DNA from: Pseudoneurospora amorphoporcata
Taxonomy: Eukaryota > Ascomycota > Sordariomycetes > Sordariales > Sordariaceae
NCBI GenBank assembly: GCA_033297205.1
Contig: MU859061.1
Coordinates: 248,001 to 312,000 of the forward strand
Length of the DNA: 64,000 bases
Reading direction: 5' to 3'
Shown here one piece after another: positions 13,782 to 24,538 of the stretch (position 1 is the first letter of the stretch; every line of letters begins with the position of its first letter). Made by a program: the position numbers and the translations under genes. A model generated the notes under the pieces. It saw nothing but the letters and a program-made list of their open reading frames with translations. It ran no database searches and was not told where the DNA came from.

Positions 13782-13963
13782 CGATCTTGAATTATAGTGT
13801 CGTCGATGCTACACGAAAAGAGTGTAGAGGATATCGTCGACGAAAGCAGCGTGGTCGGAATGATGGTGACAGGACGTAAAGGAGGGAAACTTTGTTTGGT
13901 CTTCATCTGTATCATTTTAAATTTGAAACCTTTCGAGTCGGCCACTTCGAATCATGAATTCAC
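13782..13963 (+). repeat. Diverged tandem duplication, copy A
   Basis: About 182 bp that aligns by eye with copy B at 14123-14305. Shared blocks in the same order include GATCTTG, ACGAAAAGAGT, GATATCGTCGAC, CTGTATCAT, GAAACCTTT and AATTCAC, separated by substitutions and small indels. Confidence 0.6.
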
Positions 13964-14122
13964 CTGGGCATTACATAGTATATGATAATAGATCCAACCT
14001 TGAAAAGGAGCCGTGAAGGTTATCGATCCACTAGAAACGAGTGGAAGAGTGAGTGGTCCGAGGCAAGAGTAGGTAGGACGAGGTAAGCCCTGTAGAGACT
14101 GGATGAGCAACGAACCTTCTTG

Positions 14123-14305
14123 GATCTTGTTGCTGCTGTTAATGCTAGACGAAAAGAGTAAGTGAAAAAGATATCGTCGACAAAATTCGCAAGTCGGGAG
14201 CGAACGGTGATGAACGAAAAAAAAGGAAGAGAACCTTTCGTCTTCCGTCTGTATCATGTGGAGTTTTGAAACCTTTGAGTGTCTGCTCTCAAATCGCCAA
14301 TTCAC
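14123..14305 (+). repeat. Diverged tandem duplication, copy B
   Basis: Second copy, same orientation and nearly the same length (183 bp) as 13782-13963. The blocks stay co-linear, which argues for an old local duplication rather than chance. No gene or terminal inverted repeat is seen in either copy. Confidence 0.6.
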
Positions 14306-15725
14306 ATAGATACCCAATCGAGTCATATTCCTCGGGCAGCAACCAGGTGATAGTACTGGAGAGATACCAATAATGGAGAAGAAGAAGAAGAAGAAGAAGA
14401 ACATGGACGGAAGTGAGTGGGAAAGAGTAGTCAAAGAGGAGGTCAGGAGGAGGAGTAAAGAAGGGAAAGAATGAACGACGAGGGACGTGCTGCCTCTAGG
14501 TAACGACATAGAAGACACGGTGTGGTGGGAAATCTGATGGCGGAAAGAAAGGAAGGGAAAAGGGCTGAGATGAGGAGTGGATGGATGGATGGCGATGGGA
14601 AATGATGGGAAATGAAGGTTCAATGCCGGACCTACTCTTAGAATAAGAATAAAAATAAGAATAAAGAATAACCAGGTCGTCAACTCACTCAACTAAGCTT
14701 GGGCTGGTTAGGTAGTTCTAATGACGCGAAAGGGAAAGAAAGATGGGGGAAAAAAAATAAAAGAAGTAAAGTCCAACGCATGGTCCCGTATATGCTTTGG
14801 TAATCGATGCGCAAGTTGTGTTTATCAAGTGGAAGCTCCGAAGAACATTGTAGTCGGTGTGGTAGGTTGTTTGAAGTTGAAACTGGAAAGTGGCACTTGA
14901 ACGTGATCACAACCTTCCTGAACGAAGAGAGTCTAGGCCACTAGAATGAATATCTTGTCGTGCCCTGGCCCAGAGCAACAGCACGGGAGGTGGTTGATTA
15001 AGTTTCAAACCCTAATACGTAATTAAAAATCCCAATTGAAATACTTCGCACTCCCATAAATAAACTACAGTCTGCATATTTTCTCTGGGCCAGCCGCATA
15101 GAAAATTGTTTGTGCAGAGTTTGTTGGCAGTCAGAATGCCATCAGACACAATGACAAATTGCGCTTTTGCGAGAAAAAATGGAGCCTGTATGTTGCAGGC
15201 GACAGAGAAAGAAATCCGTTGGTCCCGGAAGCCGCCGTTTGTTCTCGAGCCCCATTCTTGATCGAGGATTTGGGTGGAGTGGAATATCGCGAGGACACTC
15301 GCGAACAGGTGCACATTTCCGTCGCTGCCAGCAGCACCGAAGACTCTATTCCCTCCTTCCTGTTAACTGGTAATGACTGTCTGTAGTGCTATCTCCCCTT
15401 CCTTGCTTGTTATCCCCATACATATTGAAGCTGTAATGGCAGATGAGTAGACTGCTTTTGAGCTTGGGCCAGACTAAAAATGAGATCCTCCTCGGCTTCA
15501 CATCCTTTTGCTCAGCCCATAGGTCTCCCATATTGCTGTCCAAACCTGTCTCCCAGACCCATCCATCCGATACCAAAGCAGTAAGGACTGTGTGGCATCG
15601 AGAACAGGGAAAACTAGCCCCATCAAGTACCATCACAAGGCAATGTAATGAAGTTCTCGGATAACCCGAAACAGGGATCTATCCAACTTCCATCTTAACA
15701 TGCAAGTAACCTCCTCGCAAGTGAG

Positions 15726-17017
15726 TTATAAATCCTCGGACGAGTCATGGTTAGAGCCACGGTTAGAGACTACACCTTGGTTAGCAATGAGAACGTGAAG
15801 GCTAAAGCGGCCAAAAAGGTGAGTAAGAGGTATGGCATACCTGAGTCTCCGATAACTGGCGAATTTCCATCACCGGTCCAGGCATCTGATGGAGTCGTTG
15901 CCGGACTATTCACTCCCCGGAAAGCATCAACATGAATCGTACCCATTTCGTCAAGCCACATAGTAGGTTCGCGGCCCTCGCCGGAGACAGGATTCCAAAC
16001 CCTATCATCATCAAATTCAAATGGTGGTGGGTAGTAAGGAGGACGCTTAATATCGACATCTTTGGCACCGCTAACGACTGTGTTGGGTGGGACAGGGACC
16101 TCGTGAAAAGTATAAGGGGAGTCGGAACCCGGCAATTTACCCGATTCGTCGAACCAAATCCTCTTATAAACACTTTTCGAGTGTATGTAGTTGGCGTTGG
16201 CGAAGTTGAACCATCCTAAGTCGCGGGCGTCGAAGACTTAGGGGGAACATAATCAATGTGAGCGAAATGGTCTTCGAAATACGGGAAATCTTACTTGAGG
16301 CAGGGAGTTAAGAAGCCTACATAGAGAATGCGACAGACTCTTCTTCTCTCTGGTATGAAGGATAGGAAGGAGAAAGAAGACAATTCAGAAAGACTTACGC
16401 ATACCAGTCGCGTCCTTTCTGACCTCCGTGCTTCTGTCGTTATTATGAATTGTGAAGATGGGGCCGTTCAGTGCGAAAGCCACCGCCTTGTCATCGTAAG
16501 AAAAGAGGACCCTCATGAAGTGATCACTGCCCAGCTTCACTTTGAGGTACTGCACGGGGTCCATCTGTCCCATGGCAAAGGCAGACCAGTAAACCACTAT
16601 TCTCTTCCACTCTTTTGGTACGCAGTCTGGAGTTCCGGGGAGGGGTGGCTCGATAAACGCTGGAATTCCCGGGATAGCGGGGAGAGGTATCGGCCGCAAA
16701 TAATATGAATTGTCTTCGCCGATAGCCTCAGGGATAGGGGTGATTTGGAGCCCGCAATGCAACTTTGTAATGTCCAAATGCTCTGGAAACAAAACGAAAA
16801 CGACGACAGTTGGCCCTTGGAGGGACTTAGACTTGGTTGACCAGAGCTGCATACTCTTCTGTGGGTAACAAATGATTCGGCAGCTGGCTGCAACCCACAA
16901 AGGGTCGAACACGTCGTGTGGGAAGCCCATGTTGAACACGGGCTTTCCGCGCAAGTGTGCCCTCTGTTTGAATGCATGGTCAAATTCCCCGGCTTGGGTT
17001 CTTGGAGTTGATTCCAT
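15726..17017 (-). CDS. Protein of unknown function, 354 residues
   Basis: Exons 17017-16399, 16236-15841 and 15775-15726, joined in phase. The last intron has a GTATGC donor and GCTAACCAAG end; the first is longer (162 nt) with a GTAAGT donor. A shorter alternative exon inside that intron (around VCRILYVGFL) does not keep phase, so it was left out. Exon 1 begins MESTPRTQAGEF. The protein is rich in aromatic and acidic residues, has no signal peptide or membrane segment once the last intron is removed, and ends in a hydrophilic NRGSNHDSSEDL tail. I do not recognise the family. Reading through the last intron would add a false hydrophobic C-terminus. Confidence 0.65.
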
Positions 17018-17022
17018 GATTG

Positions 17023-17076
17023 CTAGTCCTAATTAGTTGGCATGTTCCAGTTCGTATCTGACGGGTGATGACTTAC
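17023..17076 (-). other. Probable 5' leader intron of the 354-residue gene
   Basis: On the minus strand a GTAAGT donor at 17076, a CTAAT branch-like site and a TTAG (ending 17029) or CTAG (ending 17023) acceptor lie a few bases before the ATG at 17017. The signals fit a leader intron; not proven. Confidence 0.4.
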
Positions 17077-17332
17077 CAGATGTGTATAATTGACCAGATG
17101 TCAATTTCTGAGCGTAGAAGAAGATGATAGAAAAATATTGCTCTGTGTGTGCTCATGAATGTTCATCTCCAAGGCTTGGGTCGTAATGATTCTTATACGT
17201 CGTCTTTCCCTCTCCATGAACGCCGAAGACCAACAGGTTTGGCTTCTCCAACTTCAACGAGGAAGCGATACCAACTTGCTCGTGAAAGGGATCCCATCCC
17301 AACGAGCCATCGAACACTGAATTACCGAATAA

Positions 17333-17690
17333 GTAGCGAAGCCAACAACAGTGAAGCCATGATGAACAATGGCAAGTTGATGTTGGTGATGAGGACTATG
17401 GCAACCAGGCACTGGTTAGTATATGGTAATCTCAGGAGTGTGAGAACGAGCATATCAAAGCGACCACATATACGATGAGGTACCATGCTAACGGTATGTC
17501 TCGGCAAATGGCCGGAAAGACGAACAAATGTCGACCACCGCCAGAACCCATGGAGATAACAGCAAAGACGTAACAAAGATTCCCATGACTGTCATCGATT
17601 AGCAGGCTGAATGTTGTTGGGCTGTGATAAAATACCAGATATGTTGGCAGCTGGTTGAATGTTAGGGCATCAAGCCAGAACTGCCGAAAA
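17333..17690 (-). other. Possible membrane-protein fragment
   Basis: On the minus strand an open frame reading FWLDALTFNQ and later VFAVISMGSGGG runs into a textbook small intron (GTATAT donor, CTAACCAG end, about 17475 to 17414). The frame then continues with CLVAIVLITNINL and stops at TAA near 17333. Two hydrophobic stretches would cross a membrane. About 250 bp upstream another short frame with RYGLLAATALMM also ends at a GTGTGA donor-like site. No start codon connects the pieces, so this may be a gene remnant or an unresolved multi-exon gene. Confidence 0.3.
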
Positions 17691-18037
17691 AACAGGATGG
17701 AACCTTTGTGAAGGAAAGTCGGAGGGTATCTAACGAAGAAAGAAGTTGAGATGGGTAGGTCAATGGACAAGTTAGGATAAGAAAAAAATGAAAGCCTCCA
17801 AGCAAACGTCACAGCCATTCTTTTGGGTAAAGGTACATTGGGGATGGGCAGTACTCACACTGTATTTGCCAAACTTTCCCTCGTCATCATCAACGCCGTA
17901 GCCGCCAACAGCCCATACCTAACCACCCGCTTTCACGAGATTGGAATCACCAACAACTTTCAATCCTTTGACCAGCATCTGAACATCTTGGTTGATTTGG
18001 GACCTGCGAATATCTCAAACACAAAGGACACCGCGAA

Positions 18038-18873
18038 TTACTCGCCACCAGGGGCACTCGTCTCAATCAGAGGTTGGCCTGTAGGATATCCCTCCTCGCC
18101 CATTTCACGATCCTCCTCCTCACGCCTCCAAAATTCATGCAGCTCAAGACGCATCTTCGCAAGCGTGATGGTCCTTTTGAAGATGCCGGAATCGAGCCGC
18201 GGGTGCGGAATCAGCCAGACATTCTCCGCCCCAACAATCTCGTCAAGCCCTTCGTAGTGATGATCCCAGTTTTCGGCATCGCCTATGCAGCAATTTATGT
18301 AGAATTCTCTTAGATTGGGAAACGCCCTCTACAAATACGCGGACTCGCGGTACTCAAATCTTGTGGTGCGAATATCGATCTGGAGACGCTGAATCTTGTC
18401 CCCATCGAAGTCTTTGTAAGCCATGAAGCTGGCGTCGCTGATGTTGATCGTGTCAATGTCGAAGTTTACCCAGAAATAACGCCGTTCCCGCTCCGCTTGT
18501 GCATTGACATCCAACTTTGCGACCACGCCGTCGCGCTTCGACTTTTTCTGATAACGCCAAGCGCGAAACTTGGGAGTCTCCTGAAATTCTTTAAGACGGA
18601 CGGTGGGTGTGATACTGAAGGCTTGCTCATAAATCTTCTGTCATTGAAGATGGTTCCGGGCTTCCTGACAAACATGTAGTACTGCTGGCGCTGGCGTGTT
18701 GCGTGTATACATCCTCGGGCCCCACAGCTCGAACTTGGGATGGTCCTTATACAGTTGGGGGTCAATGAAGCTAGGGGCAACGACGACGAAGACATTGCAA
18801 GGCTCGATAGCCATCTCCCAGATCTGAGCACGGAGTTCCATGGAAGCTGGGGAAACGGGTGAAAAGTGGTCAT
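18038..18873 (-). pseudogene. Decayed 2EXR-domain gene
   Basis: Starts with ATG at 18873 and reads TTFHPFPQLPW; the downstream frame, MELRAQIWEMA, is shifted by one base near 18838, as if one G of the expected LPWELR codons were lost. The shifted frame contains the family hallmarks ELRAQIWEMAIEP and VLHVCQEARNHL, then a TGA at 18641-18643, then resumes in the same frame (KIYEQAF...). A TAG at 18329-18331 interrupts YL-RAFPNLREFY, and the frame runs on to a TAA at 18038. Outside these three lesions the coding quality is good. 2EXR proteins are a large family of unknown function in filamentous ascomycetes. A natural intron does not explain any of the three breaks. Confidence 0.7.
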
Positions 18874-19878
18874 GCTTTTAAGCGGTATCGATATTCTCCG
18901 TACGAGGGAGAGGGTGCGCGGTCTGAATACAGTCGTTAGTGATTGTTACCCATGTCTTTTGGAGATAGACAACCCTTCAATAGGTGCTCTGAGGTAGTTG
19001 ATATTTTGACCACAAGCGATTCGAAGGGATTCAACTGAGTTCTTATGAGATTCCAAGTGCCACTGCACGTCGCAATATCCGAGTGAAGAAACTAGCAACA
19101 AGTGGAAGGCCTTATGTCGTGACCGCCGTTCACTAATCAATGGGTATAATCACGGGAAAGATCTCGCAAGATCGTATGTAGCTCATCCGACGTCCCATTG
19201 TTGAGAGAGGTGGTGAATTCAATGGAGTATCGGGGTATCTAGGGTCTGGTGTGATGGGTGAAGCAGAAATAGGATGTGTATGAATGCGAAAAAATGAGAA
19301 ACATTTATCATTCAAAGACGAGACCAGGACAGTAAGGTGACGGGTATAATCATTGAACCACGGGAGTCTTATATGCATAAAAAACAACGCCGGAGGAAAA
19401 TAAACAGAACTGGGCTGTACAAGGATGAAATGCAACGGCAAACAAAACATCCAAAAGCGAGCAGCTCTCTTTTGCGTGAGAATGAACAAGGCACCAAACC
19501 TGCATTAGGAGAGCAAACCATCGTTGCCAAATCCAACGTGTGGTTTTCGAGGAAGAAAAACCTCCAGACCAAAGAGTGGCGCCATGTCGAAACAATATGC
19601 AGTATGCTCTTGGTACTGAGGCCGGTGTGGCTTTATCTGGCTTCTTTCCAACGAGGTATGCACAACGCCGGGTTTTTTTTTATTTGCGATAATGTACCAT
19701 CAGAAACTAGAAAGACGTGTTAGCAATGGTAGCTGACAGTGGCGGACATATGGGGGAGTCTGTGTAACTAACCTCCTCATGGTAGCCGCCGAAGATGTGC
19801 AAAATAGCCAGCGGAGTATCACTAGTTTCCCACACTCAATGCTTCTCAAACTGTGTGCCAGAGTGGCTGGTGCCGATA
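18874..19878. other. Intergenic, nothing recognised
   Basis: About 1 kb between the 5' end of the decayed 2EXR gene and the 3' end of the QA-1S-like gene. It holds a T-run near 19672 and small frames without domain signatures. Confidence 0.5.
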
Positions 19879-22167
19879 TCAAAACATCGGCCGTTCGCTA
19901 GCCAGACGCACAAAGCTGTAAGGGACATTCTGACCAACAAGAAGACGGAGTGTTTCCACAGTAGTGAAAGCCATAACGTCCTCAGCACCATAAGCAGCAA
20001 AGCCGCATTGCTCTGCAATCAGCTTGGGATCACCTTTCCGAGGGAACGATCCATCAGCGAGGTCAAGAAACACCTTGCGAGACGTCGATGAGCCCCGCGA
20101 GCCAAAGACGCGGACCAGCATGCCGACAAGATTACTCTTCTCTGGGGCTAACGCGCTCACAACGACGAAAGGTGAGGCATCATGATTTGCGTTGTTAGCA
20201 CCATTCGTACGGGCCTTTTGCATACTCTCAAGACTGTTGAAGGGCTCCAGGTTGAAATCCCTAGCAACAGCTGGCGATGCTTTGAAGCCGACTGTGTAGA
20301 TCTTGCTCACCATCAGAGCTTTAAGAGCGAGGAGAGAACTGGCAGCATCATCAGGGTTTGAAGCGAGAACCACGCCGGCACGTCCAGAATAAGCCGAAGG
20401 AGCAAAGTCGCGAGTGAGTGTACTCAATATTCCTTTCCAAGCGGCATTTTCGAAGACCATGACTGTGGTGGGTGACAAGCCCGATGGCGAAGAAGCAATG
20501 GAACCTAATGAGTCGCTGTTTTGGCGGTGTCCTGGACTGGATGGTGCTGAGGACGGTGCCGAGGAAGCAGAAAAGGAGGCCTTGGATTGAACCACGATTG
20601 TGTCTACCATGCCAATAAGTTTTACTGAATCGCTGAGAATCGGCCCCGTGCCATTGTTGATGGATGCAAAGAAAGCACTGTTTGAGATCAAATGCTGAAA
20701 ATGAACGGCCGGATAGAGGTAAGCACCGCCAAAGTTCTTCTGGTTGCACCACGCTTCCACAGAAGCAAAATCTTTGAGAGGTCTCTCAACGACAGAGAAG
20801 TGGTGGGGCAGACCTAGTTCGTTGAAACACTTCCCATAGAAAGGCGCCTGAGGGGTCGATATGCGGCTAGAGGGGGTGTTGATTCCGTAGATGTTCTTTC
20901 TCGGCAGTTGTCCAAGTAAGGACAAAGCCTGATTGATCTCGGCAGCGCTCAACTGACCGGGAGCGGCGATTATCGGCAACAGAGGATGGGTGATGGGTGT
21001 GAACATCCGGTTCAAGGCCCGAGAAAACTGACCTCTTTCGCCCATGTTGACAGCAGAAAGTGGCGGCGCATCGGGGTATTCAGCCTTTATCTTAGAACGG
21101 AAGTACTCCAGCTCAAAGTTCTCGTTGTGGTCGTTGGTAATGGCGATCATTCTGATGATATCCGCAAACCGCGCTGATTCCCGGAACGTCGCTTCGGCCC
21201 TTGCCGATGGCCACTTGAAAGTCCCAGAGAAGTCGTGGAATGCGGACATGATGCGACTGCTGCCACGCTGCTCATAAAGCTTCCTCCTGATTCTCTCCGG
21301 GAGCCATATTTCGACGTCAATGTACTCTACTCCCCATTGGATTGCTCTGTAAAGGTACTCGTAGTACAGATCAGGATTGTCCATGGGAAACAGCCCATTT
21401 TCGGCCCTACATCTGGTGGTGAACATGATCGGCAACTCCGTCCTCTGACGAAGCAACATAACCTGTTCGCCGACAAAACTCAGGCTGGGAATCGGAGCAT
21501 AGGTTCCGTCACCCAGTGGCTCTTTCAAAAGATCCACCCTGATCTCAACGGCATCCGCACCCACGGTTAGGATATCGATATTCGGAAGGGCAGCATGTAC
21601 GTCGGGGAATGTTGTCGAAATGATGTACGTCCTTGGTTTGGCCATGAGGATTTCGTGGTGGTTCAACTGCCCAAGTGTATGAGAAATGAAACGTGACAGG
21701 TCCCGTCTGAAAAAGGGTGCCTCCGTGTAGAGGAATTCGTAGTCACACTGAGCGGATAGATATGCGTCTGGGGGCATGCCCATGTTGGTACAATGGACGT
21801 TGATGGCGACGATCGAGGTTCTATCCCGACCTGCAATATCGGTTTTCGCCTGTGTTGCAGAAATGCCCACCACCAAATCCCGATCATTTGAAGAGACGTC
21901 TCTGAACCCATTCTTCACTCGGTAAGATTTCCCCAAGACTTCGGCAAATACAGCCACAATCTTCTCTTGGCCCTGGCCAAACACGATCACGACTGTTCTC
22001 GTATCTCCCTTGCGAGGCCCCCGTAGAAGCGGGAGGTCGCCAACTGCCGGTAAACTTGTCCTTCCCATAACCAGGTCGATTCCTCGATGAGCGGTAATGG
22101 TGCTCGGCACTGGCGCCGATATGTGTGCCGGTGCCGACTCAAGCTGCTGCTGCTGTATGCTGACCAT
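19879..22167 (-). CDS. QA-1S/QutR-like repressor paralogue (non-catalytic AROM-derived protein)
   Basis: One uninterrupted frame of 762 residues from the ATG at 22167. It is co-linear with the last domains of the pentafunctional AROM enzyme. A degenerate shikimate-kinase-like part (to about residue 175) is followed by a type I dehydroquinase-like part with EIRVDLLKEP, SAFHDFSG and INMGERGQ-like blocks. A shikimate dehydrogenase-like part follows, with APGQLSAAEI and NELGLPHHFS. The lysine that forms the Schiff base in dehydroquinase (GDIVK-type motif) is Arg here (ADIIRMI), and the SHS and TIPLK shikimate-binding motifs of the dehydrogenase are absent. This loss is what is known for the quinate-pathway repressors QA-1S and QutR, which bind the activator QA-1F/QutA. 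No qa genes lie nearby, so this is probably a paralogue. A P-loop-bearing N-terminus was not found upstream. Confidence 0.75.
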   Translation of the reverse strand: MVSIQQQQLESAPAHISAPVPSTITAHRGIDLVMGRTSLPAVGDLPLLRGPRKGDTRTVVIVFGQGQEKIVAVFAEVLGKSYRVKNGFRDVSSNDRDLVVGISATQAKTDIAGRDRTSIVAINVHCTNMGMPPDAYLSAQCDYEFLYTEAPFFRRDLSRFISHTLGQLNHHEILMAKPRTYIISTTFPDVHAALPNIDILTVGADAVEIRVDLLKEPLGDGTYAPIPSLSFVGEQVMLLRQRTELPIMFTTRCRAENGLFPMDNPDLYYEYLYRAIQWGVEYIDVEIWLPERIRRKLYEQRGSSRIMSAFHDFSGTFKWPSARAEATFRESARFADIIRMIAITNDHNENFELEYFRSKIKAEYPDAPPLSAVNMGERGQFSRALNRMFTPITHPLLPIIAAPGQLSAAEINQALSLLGQLPRKNIYGINTPSSRISTPQAPFYGKCFNELGLPHHFSVVERPLKDFASVEAWCNQKNFGGAYLYPAVHFQHLISNSAFFASINNGTGPILSDSVKLIGMVDTIVVQSKASFSASSAPSSAPSSPGHRQNSDSLGSIASSPSGLSPTTVMVFENAAWKGILSTLTRDFAPSAYSGRAGVVLASNPDDAASSLLALKALMVSKIYTVGFKASPAVARDFNLEPFNSLESMQKARTNGANNANHDASPFVVVSALAPEKSNLVGMLVRVFGSRGSSTSRKVFLDLADGSFPRKGDPKLIAEQCGFAAYGAEDVMAFTTVETLRLLVGQNVPYSFVRLASERPMF

Positions 22168-24538
22168 TTCGTCGATTTGAGTCGAGGTCCACCGATGCGA
22201 AATTATCTTGATGCCTCAGCTGAAATTCCTCAAAGAGGCCGCCTGATAGAATTTCCACGTAGGTGTTCGTTGAGCCTATGGTTTTTGTTTAAGCGCACCC
22301 AACCACCTAAAACCAGAATCCAACTCAGGAAACCTAGTGCGCATGGCCTTCACAAAAGTTGGTCTGAAAGGGATTTGCTGTTTCCCACGCGGTCGTTCGT
22401 CTTGAAAGGTTGTTGTCGGCGACAAGAGCTCTTTGGTCATAAGAAGACCGGATTTGCGCTGATGGCCTGTGTTGACGGGGCGAAAAGAGACCAGCTATAT
22501 CGAAATCGATGTCAGGCTGTGTTAATACTCATGTCCTCGATACCTAGTTCGGCTGTCCTTCCAAGACTTATCGAGTGAGATGCACAGTGGACGGTGAGAG
22601 AAGTCGCCAGACAGAAAAGTGATGAAGAAAAGACTTGGCACAGATCCGGATTAGGGGTCGCTGTTCAATATCGATGTTACTGATGTATGGGATGAAAGTT
22701 GATGGAAGGTTCCAAGTTATCGATTGTGGTGTCTTTAGCGAGGGCCAAGCAAGCGGTGGAAGCCAAAACAGCCACGAGTGGTGCAGCTGAGGCAGGTCGA
22801 GGTAGCACCCGTCAAGACGGGAAAAATGGACGATGCCAGGAGCAAAGTCAGTGAGTCGGGGAAGGTATATGAAGCGCACCAGTGAGGCTCCGGACTGGTG
22901 TGGCCTTGGGTACCGTCAACTTCTCTCATCAGCCCCGGCGATATTGGCCTCGAACTCGGTGGCAGTGCCAAGCAAAGTCAGAAGGAATTATTCCGCCGAG
23001 TGCTTGGTTGGTTGTGCCGTCTGAGAAGACCCCCCTTCTTCCACAATCCGAGCTTGTTGGATCAGCCGTCGGACCAAAGCCAGGGCCGTGCAATAAGCAT
23101 CCACGGGTTGCCGACGGTTACCGATGAAGCGCGTGCTAGCCAGGTAGACCAGGGTTGGCCGGGTGGGCAGCGCGTGGGACTGTGGGGGAACTGGAGAAAT
23201 AGGCTGTCTAGTGGAGAGACTTTCAAGTGGTGAGGGAGCATCCGACTGGGACGCTGTTGTAGCAGCTGCCTTGTACCTCTCTGTTTCTTGACTGGAGGGA
23301 AAACGTTGGAGTAAGGTGAGGTACTGGGTGCGACGGGAGTTGGAGATAGGGGAGGAGGCGGCTGGTTGCGAAATGTCCCACCACCCTTGACTCCGGGACT
23401 GGCAAAGGATGGATGTTACGGATTCGACGAGACCAGGAGTCAAGACAATGATTTCTTTGGTCGTGGAACATGGTGGGACAAGTAGTTGCCAATTAGACCG
23501 AAAATTGTAAGAAAAGTACCACAGACAGAAATTGCAGTGCTGAACACGGTGAACCCCAAGAAGAATCCGGGGCAGGAGCAACAGGGAGAGGGGACCGATT
23601 TTGGGGAAGGCGCAACAAGGGGTCCCCCGCAATGACTCCGCATTCTGGTCCTAGAGGTATGAATTTCCCGTGTAAAAAAGTCCTCCAATAAAAATCGTCC
23701 TTTCCTTTGACAGTATCGGATTCACCCTCTTGAGCCTTGACACTTTCCTTGGTTGTCTCCGAGTCTTTCCAAGAGTGTTGCCTTCGAAAACAGGAGCGAA
23801 GTGAAAACTCCCTTTTTGCTGAACATCGGCCCTACTTAACATTCGCATTCGCTACTCTACACGTGCTTTGTCGGGACTCGGAGACTCTTCGAAACGGAGG
23901 AGTCGTATGGCAGGCCGGGGGACCTTGAGGACTGAGAGCCTGTGAGAATGCAGGCAGATGGAAGATCACCGCAGTGGAAGTTGGGAATCGCCTCCCATTT
24001 CACACCCCACGCAAAAAATGAGTGGCTTGAGGTTGATGCAACCACTCAAGTATCACTCGTTCTTCGGATCCAACGTTCCAATGTCCCAACCTTCCCTACA
24101 TGCCTAAAAACCAAATCTGCTTTCAGCCTGAATTCCATGTCGACGTCAAGGGAACCTCGTTGTTGAGTGTACCGGATATCTACCCGGTTCTGCCTCATAC
24201 TGAACTGCAACGTGAATCTCTTTCGACGACTAGTTTGGTTCCACGAGCTTCGATTGCATATAAGTTTGAACAACTGCCCTTCTGTTCATGAAGGCTTGAG
24301 TGTCCAACATACTCTAGGCCAGACATTTGGATCCGCCAAAAGGTCGACCAGGTAGCATCCTACTCTTATGTATGTTGATATGTGTTCTTTCGAGAGAAGG
24401 CCAGAAACTCAACTTCCTTCCATCTACCCCAAACACCAAAACAATAGACCCGAATCATAAAACCTCTCACCGAACTGACACATGCTATCGGCCCGTTCCG
24501 GTGAGGCGGACCAGATGAGGGCGTCCCAGGCGTCCCCT
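22168..24538. other. 2.4 kb without a supported gene
   Basis: Lies upstream of the QA-1S-like gene and at the 3' side of the next minus-strand gene. A minus-strand frame near 22500-22320 reads DIDFDIAGLFSPRQH and could be a lost 5' exon of the QA-1S-like gene, but no splice path joins it in phase. Other frames of up to 214 codons look like translated non-coding DNA. Confidence 0.45.

Larger units (their letters stand above)
10917..15725. other. Gene-poor 4.8 kb region upstream of the transcription factor gene
   Basis: No complete gene is supported. It contains the presumed promoter and leader of the transcription factor gene, protein-like broken frames at 12.3-13.2 kb, a diverged tandem duplication at 13.8-14.3 kb and a GAA microsatellite near 14378-14401. 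Long minus-strand frames at 14.0-14.7 kb start with TTG and are Phe/Leu/Ser-rich, as expected from a translated purine-rich strand. Confidence 0.5.

Noticed and set aside
13952..14692. 246-codon minus-strand frame rich in Phe and Leu
   Set aside because: Starts with TTG; the hydrophobic runs come from a GAA microsatellite and purine-rich plus strand.
16252..16384. Small extra exon reading VCRILYVGFL in the first intron of the 354-residue gene
   Set aside because: It keeps phase on one side only; no acceptor on the other side restores the frame.
22320..22500. Upstream exon for the QA-1S-like gene (DIDFDIAGLFSPRQH)
   Set aside because: No donor-acceptor pair joins it in phase, and no kinase P-loop is seen in it.
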